Below are positions 34,762 to 43,108 of a stretch of DNA of 43,844 bases, piece after piece. The notes under the pieces are model-generated. The model ran no database searches, was not told where the DNA came from, and worked only from the letters and a program-made list of their open reading frames with translations. Origin of the DNA: Candidatus Gastranaerophilales bacterium (lineage in GTDB: Bacteria; Cyanobacteriota; Vampirovibrionia; Gastranaerophilales; Gastranaerophilaceae); contig CANPZB010000012.1 of NCBI GenBank assembly GCA_947588755.1, positions 1 through 43,844 of the forward strand, read 5' to 3'. The position numbers and the translations under genes were made by a program. Every line of letters begins with the position of its first letter. Positions within the stretch are counted from its first letter, which is position 1.

Positions 34762-34902
34762 AATTCTCCTTTATTAATTCAAAAAATAAGGGTATTTCTA
34801 AGTACATTATACACATAATATGGCTATTTTTACATGAAAGATTGTGAAGTTTTGTAAAAAATAAAAATTTTCAATAAAAAATATAGCAATAATATATACA
34901 AA

Positions 34903-35044
34903 AAATTTTTTATATACATGAACACGAGGAAAGCTTAAAACGAGGAATCAAAAAAGCGTTTTTAAGCACACACTACACTTCACACTTTTACGAGGAATTA
35001 TAAAAAGAATTCCGACCCTATCCATTCAGGATAGGTTTTTTTTT
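34903..35044 (+). ncRNA. Candidate small RNA with three ACGAGGAA motifs and a terminator
   Basis: This is a non-coding stretch of about 120-140 nt ending in a strong terminator. It contains ACGAGGAA three times (near 34924, 34940 and 34990). The second lies between arms GCTTAAAA and TTTTTAAGC, so AGGA sits in a hairpin loop. The third lies between TTTTA and TAAAA, although GGAATT/AATTCC could compete. Repeated GGA in loops is the hallmark of CsrA/RsmA-sequestering RNAs. The only coding option is a 6-codon frame from 34918 (MNTRKA). The 5' end is a guess; upstream -35/-10 boxes are weak. The CsrA link is inference. Confidence 0.45.
35017..35044 (+). terminator. Rho-independent terminator
   Basis: The arms CCTATCC and GGATAGG with an ATTCA loop are followed by nine T (35036-35044). 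It ends the candidate small RNA and insulates the next promoter, whose -35 begins 12 bp later. Confidence 0.9.
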
Positions 35045-35055
35045 GATTTATTTTC

Positions 35056-35084
35056 TTGACAAAACTTAAAGAAAATGTTAGAAT
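35056..35084 (+). promoter_or_regulatory. Strong sigma-70-type promoter
   Basis: TTGACA (35056-35061), a 17-bp spacer and TAGAAT (35079-35084). The context TTTTCTTGACAAAA then TTAA nearly matches the promoter at 43772. It would transcribe the poly-G-interrupted frame at 35125 and possibly the pseudopilin at 35452. Confidence 0.75.
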
Positions 35085-35124
35085 TCGTCTGTAAATGGGA
35101 ATAATAGAGTTAAGAGGTCATTAA

Positions 35125-35345
35125 ATGGCAGATACAGAGATTAAAAACGGACAAGTGGGGGGGGGGTAAACCGCTCATACCAAAGGTTTTGGCGATTTTT
35201 TAATTTTTTATTAAGCCCCGAAAGATTGGATTCTCGTTCTGTCATCCTGAAAAACCATGTCATCCTGAACCATGATGTCATGCTGAACTCGTTTCAGCAT
35301 CTTATTTCGTGGCATTGGTTCAGTATTTTATATATAAGACCCTGA
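35125..35345 (+). other. Poly-G-interrupted small reading frame (probably switched OFF)
   Basis: ATG 35125, with AAGAGG upstream, opens MADTEIKNGQV, which runs into a G10 tract (35157-35166) and hits TAA immediately after it. One extra G would open a 73-codon frame continuing VNRSYQRFWRFFNFLLSPER and ending at TGA 35343-35345, its last part encoded by palindromic repeats. The peptide after the tract resembles the one after the G10 tract at 947. This fits slipped-strand phase variation of a small protein, here in the OFF register, or a decayed gene. Confidence 0.5.
35241..35304. repeat. Palindromic repeat cluster (one full, two partial copies)
   Basis: Two half copies reading GTCATCCTGAA (35241 and 35259) precede a full copy, TGCTGAACTCGTTTCAGCA flanked by GTCA and TCTTA (35277-35304). 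Tandem partial copies suggest growth by slippage or repeated insertion. Confidence 0.7.
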
Positions 35346-35366
35346 AACTAGTTCAGGGTGACATGG
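35338..35366. repeat. Palindromic repeat copy
   Basis: CCCTGAAACTAGTTCAGGG followed by TGACATGG, in inverted orientation to the copy at 583. A half copy (AGCATGACATG) follows at about 35376. Confidence 0.8.
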
Positions 35367-35451
35367 TGGTGTTTAGCATGACATGAAGGTATTTGAATGA
35401 CAAATAAAAAAGTAACAAACAGTAATAAATAAAAAAAGAAAGGAACAAAAA

Positions 35452-36159
35452 ATGAAAGAAGAAATTAAAAACTTGAAGATTTTGGAAAAGTTGGTAAGAC
35501 CTGAAAAAGCTAAGATGCTGAACCAAGTTCAGCATGACAAATCAGCCTTTACTCTCGCTGAGGTGTTAATAACCCTTGGGATAATCGGCGTTGTAGCGGC
35601 AATGACTATTCCGTCGCTTGTTCAGCATTATAAAAAACAGGTTGTAGAAACTAAATTACAGAAAGTATATTCTGTTATGAATCAGGCGATTGCTCAATCA
35701 GAACTTGTAAATGGTGAAAAAGAAACTTGGCAGGGCGGATTAACACCAATGGAATTTTACGAACAATATTACAAGGGTTTTGTAAAAGTAGCAAAAGTTG
35801 AGCAAGTTGGTTCAGATGCATTAATGTATTTTGCAGACGGCAGTTTGCTAAGAATATCAACTAACGGTCGTGATTACGTGTTTTATATAAACAGTAAAAG
35901 TTTCATAGGTGATAAAACTACGGACAATAATAATAAGTCAATGGGTCGTGACGTGTTTTCATTCAGATTTGCACCGTACTATAATGAACCTAATAACAAA
36001 ATTTTTGAACCCGATAAAATAAATTGGGACGGAACAGAATCGGATTTATTTAATAATAGTAGTTACGGGTGTGCAAATAGTAAGAGCAAACATTATTGTA
36101 CAGCTATCATTCAGCTTAACGGGTGGAAGATACCTGATGATTACCCGATAAAGTTTTGA
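35452..36159 (+). CDS. Pseudopilin-like secreted protein
   Basis: This 235-residue protein has the prepilin helix AFTLAEVLITLGIIGVVAAM (F33 predicted as first mature residue) after a 32-residue leader. The leader MKEEIKNLKILEKLVRPEKA matches the start of the leader at 1-521, and both carry a palindromic repeat at residues 21-29 (here KMLNQVQHD). The upstream DNA (AAAGAAAGGAAC before the ATG) is also alike. The mature part has three Cys (in SSYGCANSKSKHYCT) and the DGSLLRIS strand common in these pseudopilins. The last codons lie in the first unit of a 62-bp tandem repeat. Role unknown. Confidence 0.83.
   Translation: MKEEIKNLKILEKLVRPEKAKMLNQVQHDKSAFTLAEVLITLGIIGVVAAMTIPSLVQHYKKQVVETKLQKVYSVMNQAIAQSELVNGEKETWQGGLTPMEFYEQYYKGFVKVAKVEQVGSDALMYFADGSLLRISTNGRDYVFYINSKSFIGDKTTDNNNKSMGRDVFSFRFAPYYNEPNNKIFEPDKINWDGTESDLFNNSSYGCANSKSKHYCTAIIQLNGWKIPDDYPIKF
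35513..35540. repeat. Palindromic repeat copy inside pseudopilin leader
   Basis: The arms TGCTGAA and TTCAGCA around CCAAG, followed by TGACAA, lie in frame at leader residues 21-29. Compared with the copy at 439-457, the outer stem pairs differ but still pair. Confidence 0.8.
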
Positions 36160-36341
36160 CAAAAATCTGCAAAGAGGAAAACGGGCTTTGCCCGCCTGAT
36201 GATTACCCGATAAAGTTTTGACAAAAATCTGCAAAGAGGAAAACGGGCTTTGCCCGCCTGATGATTACCCGATAAAGTTCTGACAAAAATCTGCAGAGAG
36301 GGAAACGGGCTATGCCCGTTTGACGATTATTCGATAAAGTT
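36133..36341. repeat. 62-bp tandem repeat, three units plus a partial fourth
   Basis: Units begin at 36133, 36195, 36257 and 36319 with an exact 62-bp period. Each carries DNA for the pilin C-terminus (GATGATTACCCGATAAAG), a GAGGAAAA stretch and a small hairpin with arms CGGGC and GCCCG around TTT. Unit 1 spans the end and stop of the pseudopilin. The third and fourth units are diverged. The period is not a multiple of three, so only unit 1 is translated in frame. Confidence 0.9.
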
Positions 36342-36348
36342 TAAACGA

Positions 36349-36744
36349 TTATTGATTATTTAAAGTTGCTTTTAGTCTTGCCATTGCCCGTGCTATTGCG
36401 GCTTCGGCACGTTTGGCATCAATATTTGCATTTTTTTCGTCAAGTCTTGCTTTTGCACGTGCGAGTGCTTCTTTAGCACGGGCAACGTCAATTTCATCAC
36501 CGCGTTCGGCTGTTGTGGTTAAAATAATGGCTTCTTCATTCTTAAATTGAAAAACCCCGCCCATAGTCGTAAAGAATATTTCTTCGCCGCCTTTAACAAC
36601 TTTTGTAACACCAATATCAAGGGCTGTCATAATAGGCACGTGACCTGATAATACACCGAATTCCCCGTCAACACTGCGAGTGTATACGGCATCTATATCT
36701 TCGTCAAAAACCACTTTTTCGTGTGTAATTATTTTTAAATGCAT
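36349..36744 (-). CDS. atpC: ATP synthase epsilon subunit
   Basis: This 131-residue protein has the N-terminal beta sandwich (MHLKIITHEKVVFDEDIDAV, then GEFGVLSGHVPIMTALDIG) and the C-terminal helical hairpin (RAKEALARAKARLDEKN). It is part of the central stalk of the F1 motor and can inhibit ATP hydrolysis. It follows atpD by 15 bp with ribosome site GAGG. The cyanobacterial name for this gene would be atpE. Confidence 0.95.
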   Translation of the reverse strand: MHLKIITHEKVVFDEDIDAVYTRSVDGEFGVLSGHVPIMTALDIGVTKVVKGGEEIFFTTMGGVFQFKNEEAIILTTTAERGDEIDVARAKEALARAKARLDEKNANIDAKRAEAAIARAMARLKATLNNQ

Positions 36745-36759
36745 TAAAACCTCATATTA

Positions 36760-38260
<1,501 letters not shown>

Positions 38261-38338
38261 GCGGCGAACACTTGTCAGAAAATGAGAGTGTAGGGAAGTT
38301 ATCCCCGATATATATATATAAAAAGAAAGAGGTAAAAA

Positions 38339-38881
38339 ATGACAACGGTAGAACCAATCAGAGAATTATCGGATATCAGGAAAATAGAAAGATATCTGGC
38401 AGAAAAAAATCCGAGAGATTTACTATTATTTACTGTCGGAACAAATTGCGGATTAAGGATTTCAGACATAGTTGCGTTAAATATAGGTGATGTTAAAAAT
38501 AAAACGCATATACAAATTAATGAAAAGAAAACGGGTAAATTTAAGAAATTCCCTATAAATGCAAAATTAAAGCCTATGTTTGAAGATTTTATTCAAGGAA
38601 AACATGCCGAAAATGCTTTATTTGAATCAAAAAATCATAATCGGCTTGACAGATTTACCGCATACAGAATAATAAAAACAGCTTGTAAAAGTGTTGGTTT
38701 GGAAGAACGAGTTGGTACACATACTATGAGAAAAACTTTCGGATATCATCATTATAAGAAATATAAAGATGTGGCAATGTTACAGAAGATATTTAATCAC
38801 TCAAATCCGGAAATCACTTTAAGGTATATAGGAATTGAGCAAGACCAAATAGACGAAAGTTATTCAAATTTTATATTATAA
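38339..38881 (+). CDS. Short tyrosine recombinase (FimB/XerC-like DNA invertase candidate)
   Basis: This 180-residue protein consists of the catalytic domain only, like FimB/FimE. The full catalytic set is present: Arg40 (GLRISDI), Lys63 or Lys64 (NEKKTGK), His128 and Arg131 (THTMRKTFGY), His154 (FNHSNPE) and Tyr163 (LRYIGI). It should cut and rejoin DNA at short inverted or direct sites through a 3'-phosphotyrosine. GAAAGAGG precedes the ATG. It ends 19 bp before the left arm of a 23-bp inverted repeat, which is probably its target. No phage or transposon genes surround it, favouring a dedicated switch over an integrase. Confidence 0.9.
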   Translation: MTTVEPIRELSDIRKIERYLAEKNPRDLLLFTVGTNCGLRISDIVALNIGDVKNKTHIQINEKKTGKFKKFPINAKLKPMFEDFIQGKHAENALFESKNHNRLDRFTAYRIIKTACKSVGLEERVGTHTMRKTFGYHHYKKYKDVAMLQKIFNHSNPEITLRYIGIEQDQIDESYSNFIL

Positions 38882-38933
38882 AACAAGTTACGAGAATATC
38901 ACATTTTATTGTTTTTGTGGTATGAGTCGGGAA

Positions 38934-38970
38934 ATAGGGCTATATATTAATTACATCCATATAGCCCTAT
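38934..38970. repeat. 12-bp perfect inverted repeat within the invertible segment
   Basis: ATAGGGCTATAT (38934-38945) and ATATAGCCCTAT (38959-38970) with a 13-bp loop. It could be a bidirectional terminator preventing read-through from the recombinase gene in either orientation, or an accessory protein site. It lacks a T-run. Confidence 0.7.
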
Positions 38971-39088
38971 GAAAAAAATAAATAACGTAACATTTTTTAA
39001 CAAAAGGATAAAGCTTTTTATTATTTTTGTTATTATAGTCTTGGTGGTTTTGAATATTGAATACCACAAAAACAATAAAATGTTATGA
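38969..39088 (+). CDS. Possible 39-residue single-pass membrane peptide
   Basis: The frame starts at ATG 38969 and reads a Lys/Asn-rich head, a hydrophobic helix (LFIIFVIIVLVVL) and a short polar tail whose last codons lie in the right inverted repeat. No ribosome site is visible, the start overlaps a hairpin, and inversion of the segment would separate it from its stop. It may be fortuitous. Confidence 0.25.
   Translation: MKKINNVTFFNKRIKLFIIFVIIVLVVLNIEYHKNNKML
38997..39024 (+). promoter_or_regulatory. Promoter-like sequence inside the invertible segment
   Basis: TTAACA (38997-39002), a 16-bp spacer and TATTAT (39019-39024), each one mismatch from consensus. It points toward the asparagine-synthase-like gene in the orientation seen here. 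On the opposite strand a perfect TATAAT (complement of 39034-39039 region) has only a weak -35 partner. Confidence 0.5.
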
Positions 39089-39103
39089 AGAAGGGAATAT
39101 TTT

Positions 39104-40165
39104 ATGATAGATAAGAATTATTGCATGAGCCATTATTTGGCTTTCAGGTTTATTAAAGATGAGAATGTTAACTTCTTTGACGGTTTAACTCATAGTGTTT
39201 TCAAACCCAAAAGCGAAAAAGATATTGAGTTTGTATACACTATTGATGATATGGACAAAGTCATAAGAGAAAAAATAAATGATTTTTATATACCGAATAA
39301 AACTGCAATATTATTATCAGGCGGAATTGATAGTGCTGTTCTGGCAAGTTATTTGCCTGAAGGTACTAAAGCATATACATTTAAATGTATTGCCGAGGGT
39401 GCAATTGACGAGACCCAAAGAGCAAAAAAATATTGCGAGAAATACGGACTTAACCATGAAATAATTGAAATGTACTGGTCTGATTTTGAAGAATTGACTC
39501 CCGAAATATTGAAACATGACGGCGTACCTTTTCATTCTATTGAAGTTCAATTGCTGAAAGCCGCAAGACATGCCAAATCTCAAGGGATTGAAAGATTAAT
39601 CATAGGGGAAAGTGCTGATTTGATTTTCGGCGGTATGGATAAATTAATTTCAAAAAATTGGGATTTCAATGAATTTAAAGAAAGATATAATTTTGTTAAT
39701 CCGCAAAAAGTTCTCAAAAATCCGGTGAGTGTTGATGATGTTTATGAAAAATACAGACTTGAAAATAATAAAATTGACTTTTTAAAATTTCTCGATGAAG
39801 TATTTTCCATTGAATCATCAACATCATATATGCACGCATTTGAAATTGCGGGAATTGAATATTTAGATCCTTATTCATATATGAGAATGGGAGAAAAACT
39901 AGACTTAAACAGAGTAAGAAACGGTGAACCCAAATATATGGTTAGAGAATTATTCAGAAAATGTTATCCTGATTTTGAAATTCCTGATAAAATCCCTATG
40001 CCAAGAGCAACGGATGCTTGGCTGGATGACTATCGGGGGGGGGGGCACAGCAGCTTGGTTTTTACCGAAAATTTCACTCAAAATATGTCCGGCGACCAAA
40101 AATGGCTTTGCTGGTGTCTTGAAAAGTTTTTAGAATTGTATGATAAAGGGGTAGAAAATGTCTAA
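39104..40165 (+). CDS. Asparagine-synthase-like ATP-pyrophosphatase with in-frame G11 tract
   Basis: This 353-residue protein has the PP-loop SGGIDS (72-77) of the asparagine synthase C-terminal domain, which adenylates a carboxylate before amide transfer. It lacks the N-terminal glutaminase domain, so ammonia would come from a partner. The C-terminal MSGDQKWLCWCLEKFL fits the family. Codons 311-314 are read from eleven G (40035-40045). Losing one G would stop translation at 40133 and gaining one at 40122, either way replacing the last 40 residues. The gene lies 20 bp after an inverted repeat and overlaps the next gene by 8 bp. It is probably a surface-glycan or lipid-head modification enzyme; the substrate is unknown. 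Confidence 0.8.
   Translation: MIDKNYCMSHYLAFRFIKDENVNFFDGLTHSVFKPKSEKDIEFVYTIDDMDKVIREKINDFYIPNKTAILLSGGIDSAVLASYLPEGTKAYTFKCIAEGAIDETQRAKKYCEKYGLNHEIIEMYWSDFEELTPEILKHDGVPFHSIEVQLLKAARHAKSQGIERLIIGESADLIFGGMDKLISKNWDFNEFKERYNFVNPQKVLKNPVSVDDVYEKYRLENNKIDFLKFLDEVFSIESSTSYMHAFEIAGIEYLDPYSYMRMGEKLDLNRVRNGEPKYMVRELFRKCYPDFEIPDKIPMPRATDAWLDDYRGGGHSSLVFTENFTQNMSGDQKWLCWCLEKFLELYDKGVENV
40035..40045 (+). repeat. G11 homopolymer tract in coding sequence
   Basis: Eleven G in a row within an AT-rich gene, in the register that keeps the frame open. One of three G tracts of ten or more in the window (also 947-956 and 35157-35166). Confidence 0.95.
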
Positions 40166-40583
40166 AATGATTGTAGGGTATACGGCGGGTGTTTATGATT
40201 TATTTCATATCGGTCATTTGAATTTATTAAAAAATGCAAAAGGTTTATGTGACAAATTAATCGTTGGTGTAACGGTTGATGAACTTGTGCAGTATAAAAA
40301 TAAACATGCTGTAATCCCGTTTGAAGAACGAATTGAAATTGTGAGAAATATAAAATATGTTGATGCTGCAATTCCTCAGGAAGAAATAGACAAATTTAAA
40401 ATGTGGGAAAAATTGCATTTTGATGTCCTTTTTGTTGGAGATGACTGGTTTAATTCGCCAAGCTGGAAAGAAATGGAAGGAAAATTTTCCGAAGTCGGTG
40501 TACGTGTAATTTATTTCCCATATACAAAAGGTACAAGTTCAACTTTGATAAATAAAACTTTACGTCAACTCAGAGCAAATTAG
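40158..40583 (+). CDS. TagD-like cytidylyltransferase
   Basis: This 141-residue nucleotidyltransferase has GVYDLFHIGHLNLL with the HxGH motif, GDDWFNSPSWKE, and the ending YTKGTSSTLINKTL, equivalent to the RTEGxSST motif. These match glycerol-3-phosphate cytidylyltransferases (TagD) and related CTP:phosphoalcohol enzymes, which make CDP-activated precursors for teichoic acids or capsules. The start may be 40158 or the ATG at 40167. It overlaps the asparagine-synthase-like gene by 8 bp, so both would be switched together. Confidence 0.88.
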   Translation: MSKMIVGYTAGVYDLFHIGHLNLLKNAKGLCDKLIVGVTVDELVQYKNKHAVIPFEERIEIVRNIKYVDAAIPQEEIDKFKMWEKLHFDVLFVGDDWFNSPSWKEMEGKFSEVGVRVIYFPYTKGTSSTLINKTLRQLRAN

Positions 40584-40679
40584 TTTTATTCCGTTAATTC
40601 AACTTATCGGTTATGCAATACCCGTGAATTATCGAAAAAATTATCAAACGAAATAATTTAATGATTTTCGGTTTTGTTA

Positions 40680-40685
40680 TATAAT
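40680..40685 (+). promoter_or_regulatory. -10 box of mnmG
   Basis: TATAAT lies 11 bp before the mnmG ATG with only a weak -35 (TTTAAT, 17 bp upstream). Transcription would start within a few bases of the start codon, suggesting a leaderless or nearly leaderless mRNA. Confidence 0.45.
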
Positions 40686-40696
40686 TATATCGGAAT

Positions 40697-42580
40697 ATGA
40701 ATTATTTAAAAAACCAATACGATGTAATAGTTGTCGGAGCGGGGCATGCAGGGTGTGAAGCCGCTATTTCCTGTGCAAAATTAGGTGCAAAGGTGCTTTT
40801 GTGTACTTTAAATATAGACCATATAGCATTAATGCCTTGTAATCCCGCTATCGGCGGTCCTGCCAAATCAACTCTGGTTAGGGAAATTGATGCTTTGGGC
40901 GGTGTAATGGGCGAGGCTGCGGACGCTACTTATATACAAATGAAAATGCTTAATTCTTCAAAAGGCCCTGCGGTAAGAGCTTTGCGTGCACAGTCCGACA
41001 AAAAAGAATATATGAGTTACATGAGAAACATTATTGAAAATAATGAAAACATTTTTTTAAGACAGGCTTGTGTAACTGATTTGACGGTTAAGGACGGGGA
41101 AATCACAGGTGCAGTCGACGAGTTCGGAATAGAGTATTCCGCAAGAGCAGTTGTCCTTACTACGGGAACATCTTTGAACGGGAAAATTTATGTCGGATTA
41201 CGTTCATACAGTGCGGGCAGAATGGGTGAAAAAGCCGCATCAGGCTTATCGGAGTCTTTGAAAAGTCTGGGTATTAATATCAAAAAATTAAAAACCGGAA
41301 CTCCGCCCAGAGTAGATAAAAGAACTATTGATTATTCAAAAATGACAATTCAACCGGGTGATGAGGAGTTAAATTTTTACTCTTTTAAACCGAACAGACC
41401 AATAAGACCGCAGTATCCCTGTTATTTAACACGTACTAACGAAAAAACTCATGAAATAATTAAGTCTAACCTTGACAAATCTCCCATGTATAAGGGTTTA
41501 ATCCAAGGTGTCGGGCCGAGATATTGTCCGTCAATAGAGGATAAGGTAGTCAGGTTTGCTCAAAACCCTTCTCATCATATTTTTATCGAGCCTGAAGGTT
41601 TGGGGACTTATGAAGTATATATTCAGGGATTTTCCAGCAGTTTACCTGCGGATGTGCAGTTGAAAATGTTAAGAACGCTTCCGGGACTGGAAAAGGCACA
41701 TATAATTAAACCTGCTTATGCGGTTGAGTATGATTACGTTCCCGCCGTGCAAACAACTCATTCTTTGATGTCAAAGGATATTAAAGGGCTGTTTTTTGCG
41801 GGACAAATTAACGGAACCAGCGGTTACGAAGAAGCTGCGGCACAAGGACTCGTGGCAGGTATTAATGCTTACAATTACCTGAATAATTCTCAGATGTTGG
41901 AATTGTCCCGAAGTTCATCTTACATAGGAACTCTTATTGATGATTTGGTTACGAAAGATATTGATGACCCTTACAGAATGTTAACTTCGCGTTCGGAATA
42001 CAGACTGCTGCTGCGTCAGGACAACGCTGATGCGAGATTGACTCCGACAGGTCATAAGATAGGGTTAATTGATGACTGCCAGTATAAAATTTTTACAGAA
42101 AAACAACAGGCAATTTTAAAAGAACTGCAAAGAATTAAGGAAGCAAAAATTTCCGTTACCGAAGAAGTTAATTCCCTGCTGGCAAAGTACAATGAACATC
42201 TTGAACGCGGTATTAGAATTTCCGAGTTGTTAAAACGCCCGAATATCAATTATAAAATTATAAAAGAAACAGATAAACAGACACGGGAGGAAAATCTTTC
42301 ACGTGACGTTTGTGAGCAGGTAGAAATTCTTGTTAAATACGACGGGTATTTGAAACGTCAGGAATATCAGGTTGAGCAATCCGGCAAGCTTGAAAAATTT
42401 AAAATTCCCGATGATATTGATTACAATTTGATAGAGCATATTTCGTCTGAAACAAGGGATAAACTCAGCAAAATCCGTCCGAAAACACTCGCTCAGGCTT
42501 CGCGTATAGGAGGTGTAAAACCTGCGGATATATCAATTTTAATGGTGCTTTTAGAACGAGGTATTGCGAAGAAAAACTAA
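40697..42580 (+). CDS. mnmG: tRNA uridine-5-carboxymethylaminomethyl modification enzyme MnmG
   Basis: This 627-residue flavoprotein (GidA) has FAD-binding GAGHAG (14-19), [20 protein letters not shown], the Cys motifs near KTGTPPRV and [23 protein letters not shown], and the C-terminal tRNA-binding helical domain ending [19 protein letters not shown]. With MnmE it installs the cmnm5 or nm5 group on wobble uridine 34 of tRNAs. The length is normal. It stands alone here, without mnmE or rsmG, and converges on mscL with a 4-bp stop overlap. Confidence 0.97.
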   Translation: MNYLKNQYDVIVVGAGHAGCEAAISCAKLGAKVLLCTLNIDHIALMPCNPAIGGPAKSTLVREIDALGGVMGEAADATYIQMKMLNSSKGPAVRALRAQSDKKEYMSYMRNIIENNENIFLRQACVTDLTVKDGEITGAVDEFGIEYSARAVVLTTGTSLNGKIYVGLRSYSAGRMGEKAASGLSESLKSLGINIKKLKTGTPPRVDKRTIDYSKMTIQPGDEELNFYSFKPNRPIRPQYPCYLTRTNEKTHEIIKSNLDKSPMYKGLIQGVGPRYCPSIEDKVVRFAQNPSHHIFIEPEGLGTYEVYIQGFSSSLPADVQLKMLRTLPGLEKAHIIKPAYAVEYDYVPAVQTTHSLMSKDIKGLFFAGQINGTSGYEEAAAQGLVAGINAYNYLNNSQMLELSRSSSYIGTLIDDLVTKDIDDPYRMLTSRSEYRLLLRQDNADARLTPTGHKIGLIDDCQYKIFTEKQQAILKELQRIKEAKISVTEEVNSLLAKYNEHLERGIRISELLKRPNINYKIIKETDKQTREENLSRDVCEQVEILVKYDGYLKRQEYQVEQSGKLEKFKIPDDIDYNLIEHISSETRDKLSKIRPKTLAQASRIGGVKPADISILMVLLERGIAKKN

Positions 42581-43056
42581 ATTTCCGATGTGCAATACGG
42601 ACATCTTGTTGCTTTGATGTCTATGGTTGAAAAACACTTCGGACATTGTTTTGTCGTAATTTCTTCCGCTTTTTCGCATTCTTTAATTGAAGCAGTTTTG
42701 ATTTTGTTTATAATTTTTATAATGATAAAGACCGAAAAAGCAACGAGAATGAAGCTTATTAAAGTGTTTAGAAACATACCGTAATTAATAGTTACGGCAC
42801 CTGCTTGCTGTGCGGCTTCAAGTGAGGGGTATTTTACAAATTCACCGTCAAGATTAGGCAGTGTCAAATACATATTTGTGAAGTCAACTCTGCCTATCAG
42901 CCAGCCCAAAGGCGGCATTATAATGTCTTTCACAAGAGAATCTATAATTTTTCCGAAAGCGGCACCTATAATTATACCGACTGCCATGTCTATGACATTT
43001 CCACGCATTGCAAAAGTTTTAAATTCATCCAGATTTCTTTTGATAAAATTTAACAT
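42577..43056 (-). CDS. mscL: Large-conductance mechanosensitive channel with zinc-ribbon tail
   Basis: This 159-residue protein has the MscL N-terminus ([20 protein letters not shown], then [19 protein letters not shown]), a periplasmic loop and a second helix. The cytoplasmic tail carries Cys138, Cys141, Cys152 and Cys155 (CPKC and CPYC), a small zinc ribbon absent from the E. coli channel. MscL opens under membrane tension to release solutes on osmotic downshock. GAAGGAG precedes the ATG. Confidence 0.95.
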   Translation of the reverse strand: MLNFIKRNLDEFKTFAMRGNVIDMAVGIIIGAAFGKIIDSLVKDIIMPPLGWLIGRVDFTNMYLTLPNLDGEFVKYPSLEAAQQAGAVTINYGMFLNTLISFILVAFSVFIIIKIINKIKTASIKECEKAEEITTKQCPKCFSTIDIKATRCPYCTSEI

Positions 43057-43108
43057 ATTTAACTCCTTCTTTTTTTTTTAGATTATATAATAAACAGAAA
43101 AAATTTTT

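Larger units (their letters stand above)
38901..39083. repeat. Candidate invertible segment bounded by perfect 23-bp inverted repeats
   Basis: The left arm 38901-38923 begins ACATTTTATTG and ends GTGGTAT. The right arm 39061-39083 is its exact reverse complement, ATACCAC through AAAATGT. They enclose 137 bp. The segment starts 19 bp after the recombinase stop and ends 20 bp before the next start codon, leaving room only for that gene's ribosome site. It contains promoter-like sequences in both directions and an inner hairpin. This is the standard layout of an invertible promoter. Confidence 0.85.

Noticed and set aside
36133-36341. CRISPR-like array
   Set aside because: The 62-bp units are contiguous with no unique spacers, and the first unit is pilin coding sequence.
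38280-38330. Sigma-28 promoter upstream of the recombinase (CCCGATAT)
   Set aside because: No TAAA-type -35 lies 15 bp upstream; a sigma-70-type pair at 38231-38260 explains the gene better.
39104-40165. Frameshifted pseudogene reading of the asparagine-synthase-like gene
   Set aside because: The frame is open through the G11 tract and the sequence after it still matches the family (SGDQKWLCW), so the gene is intact in this register.
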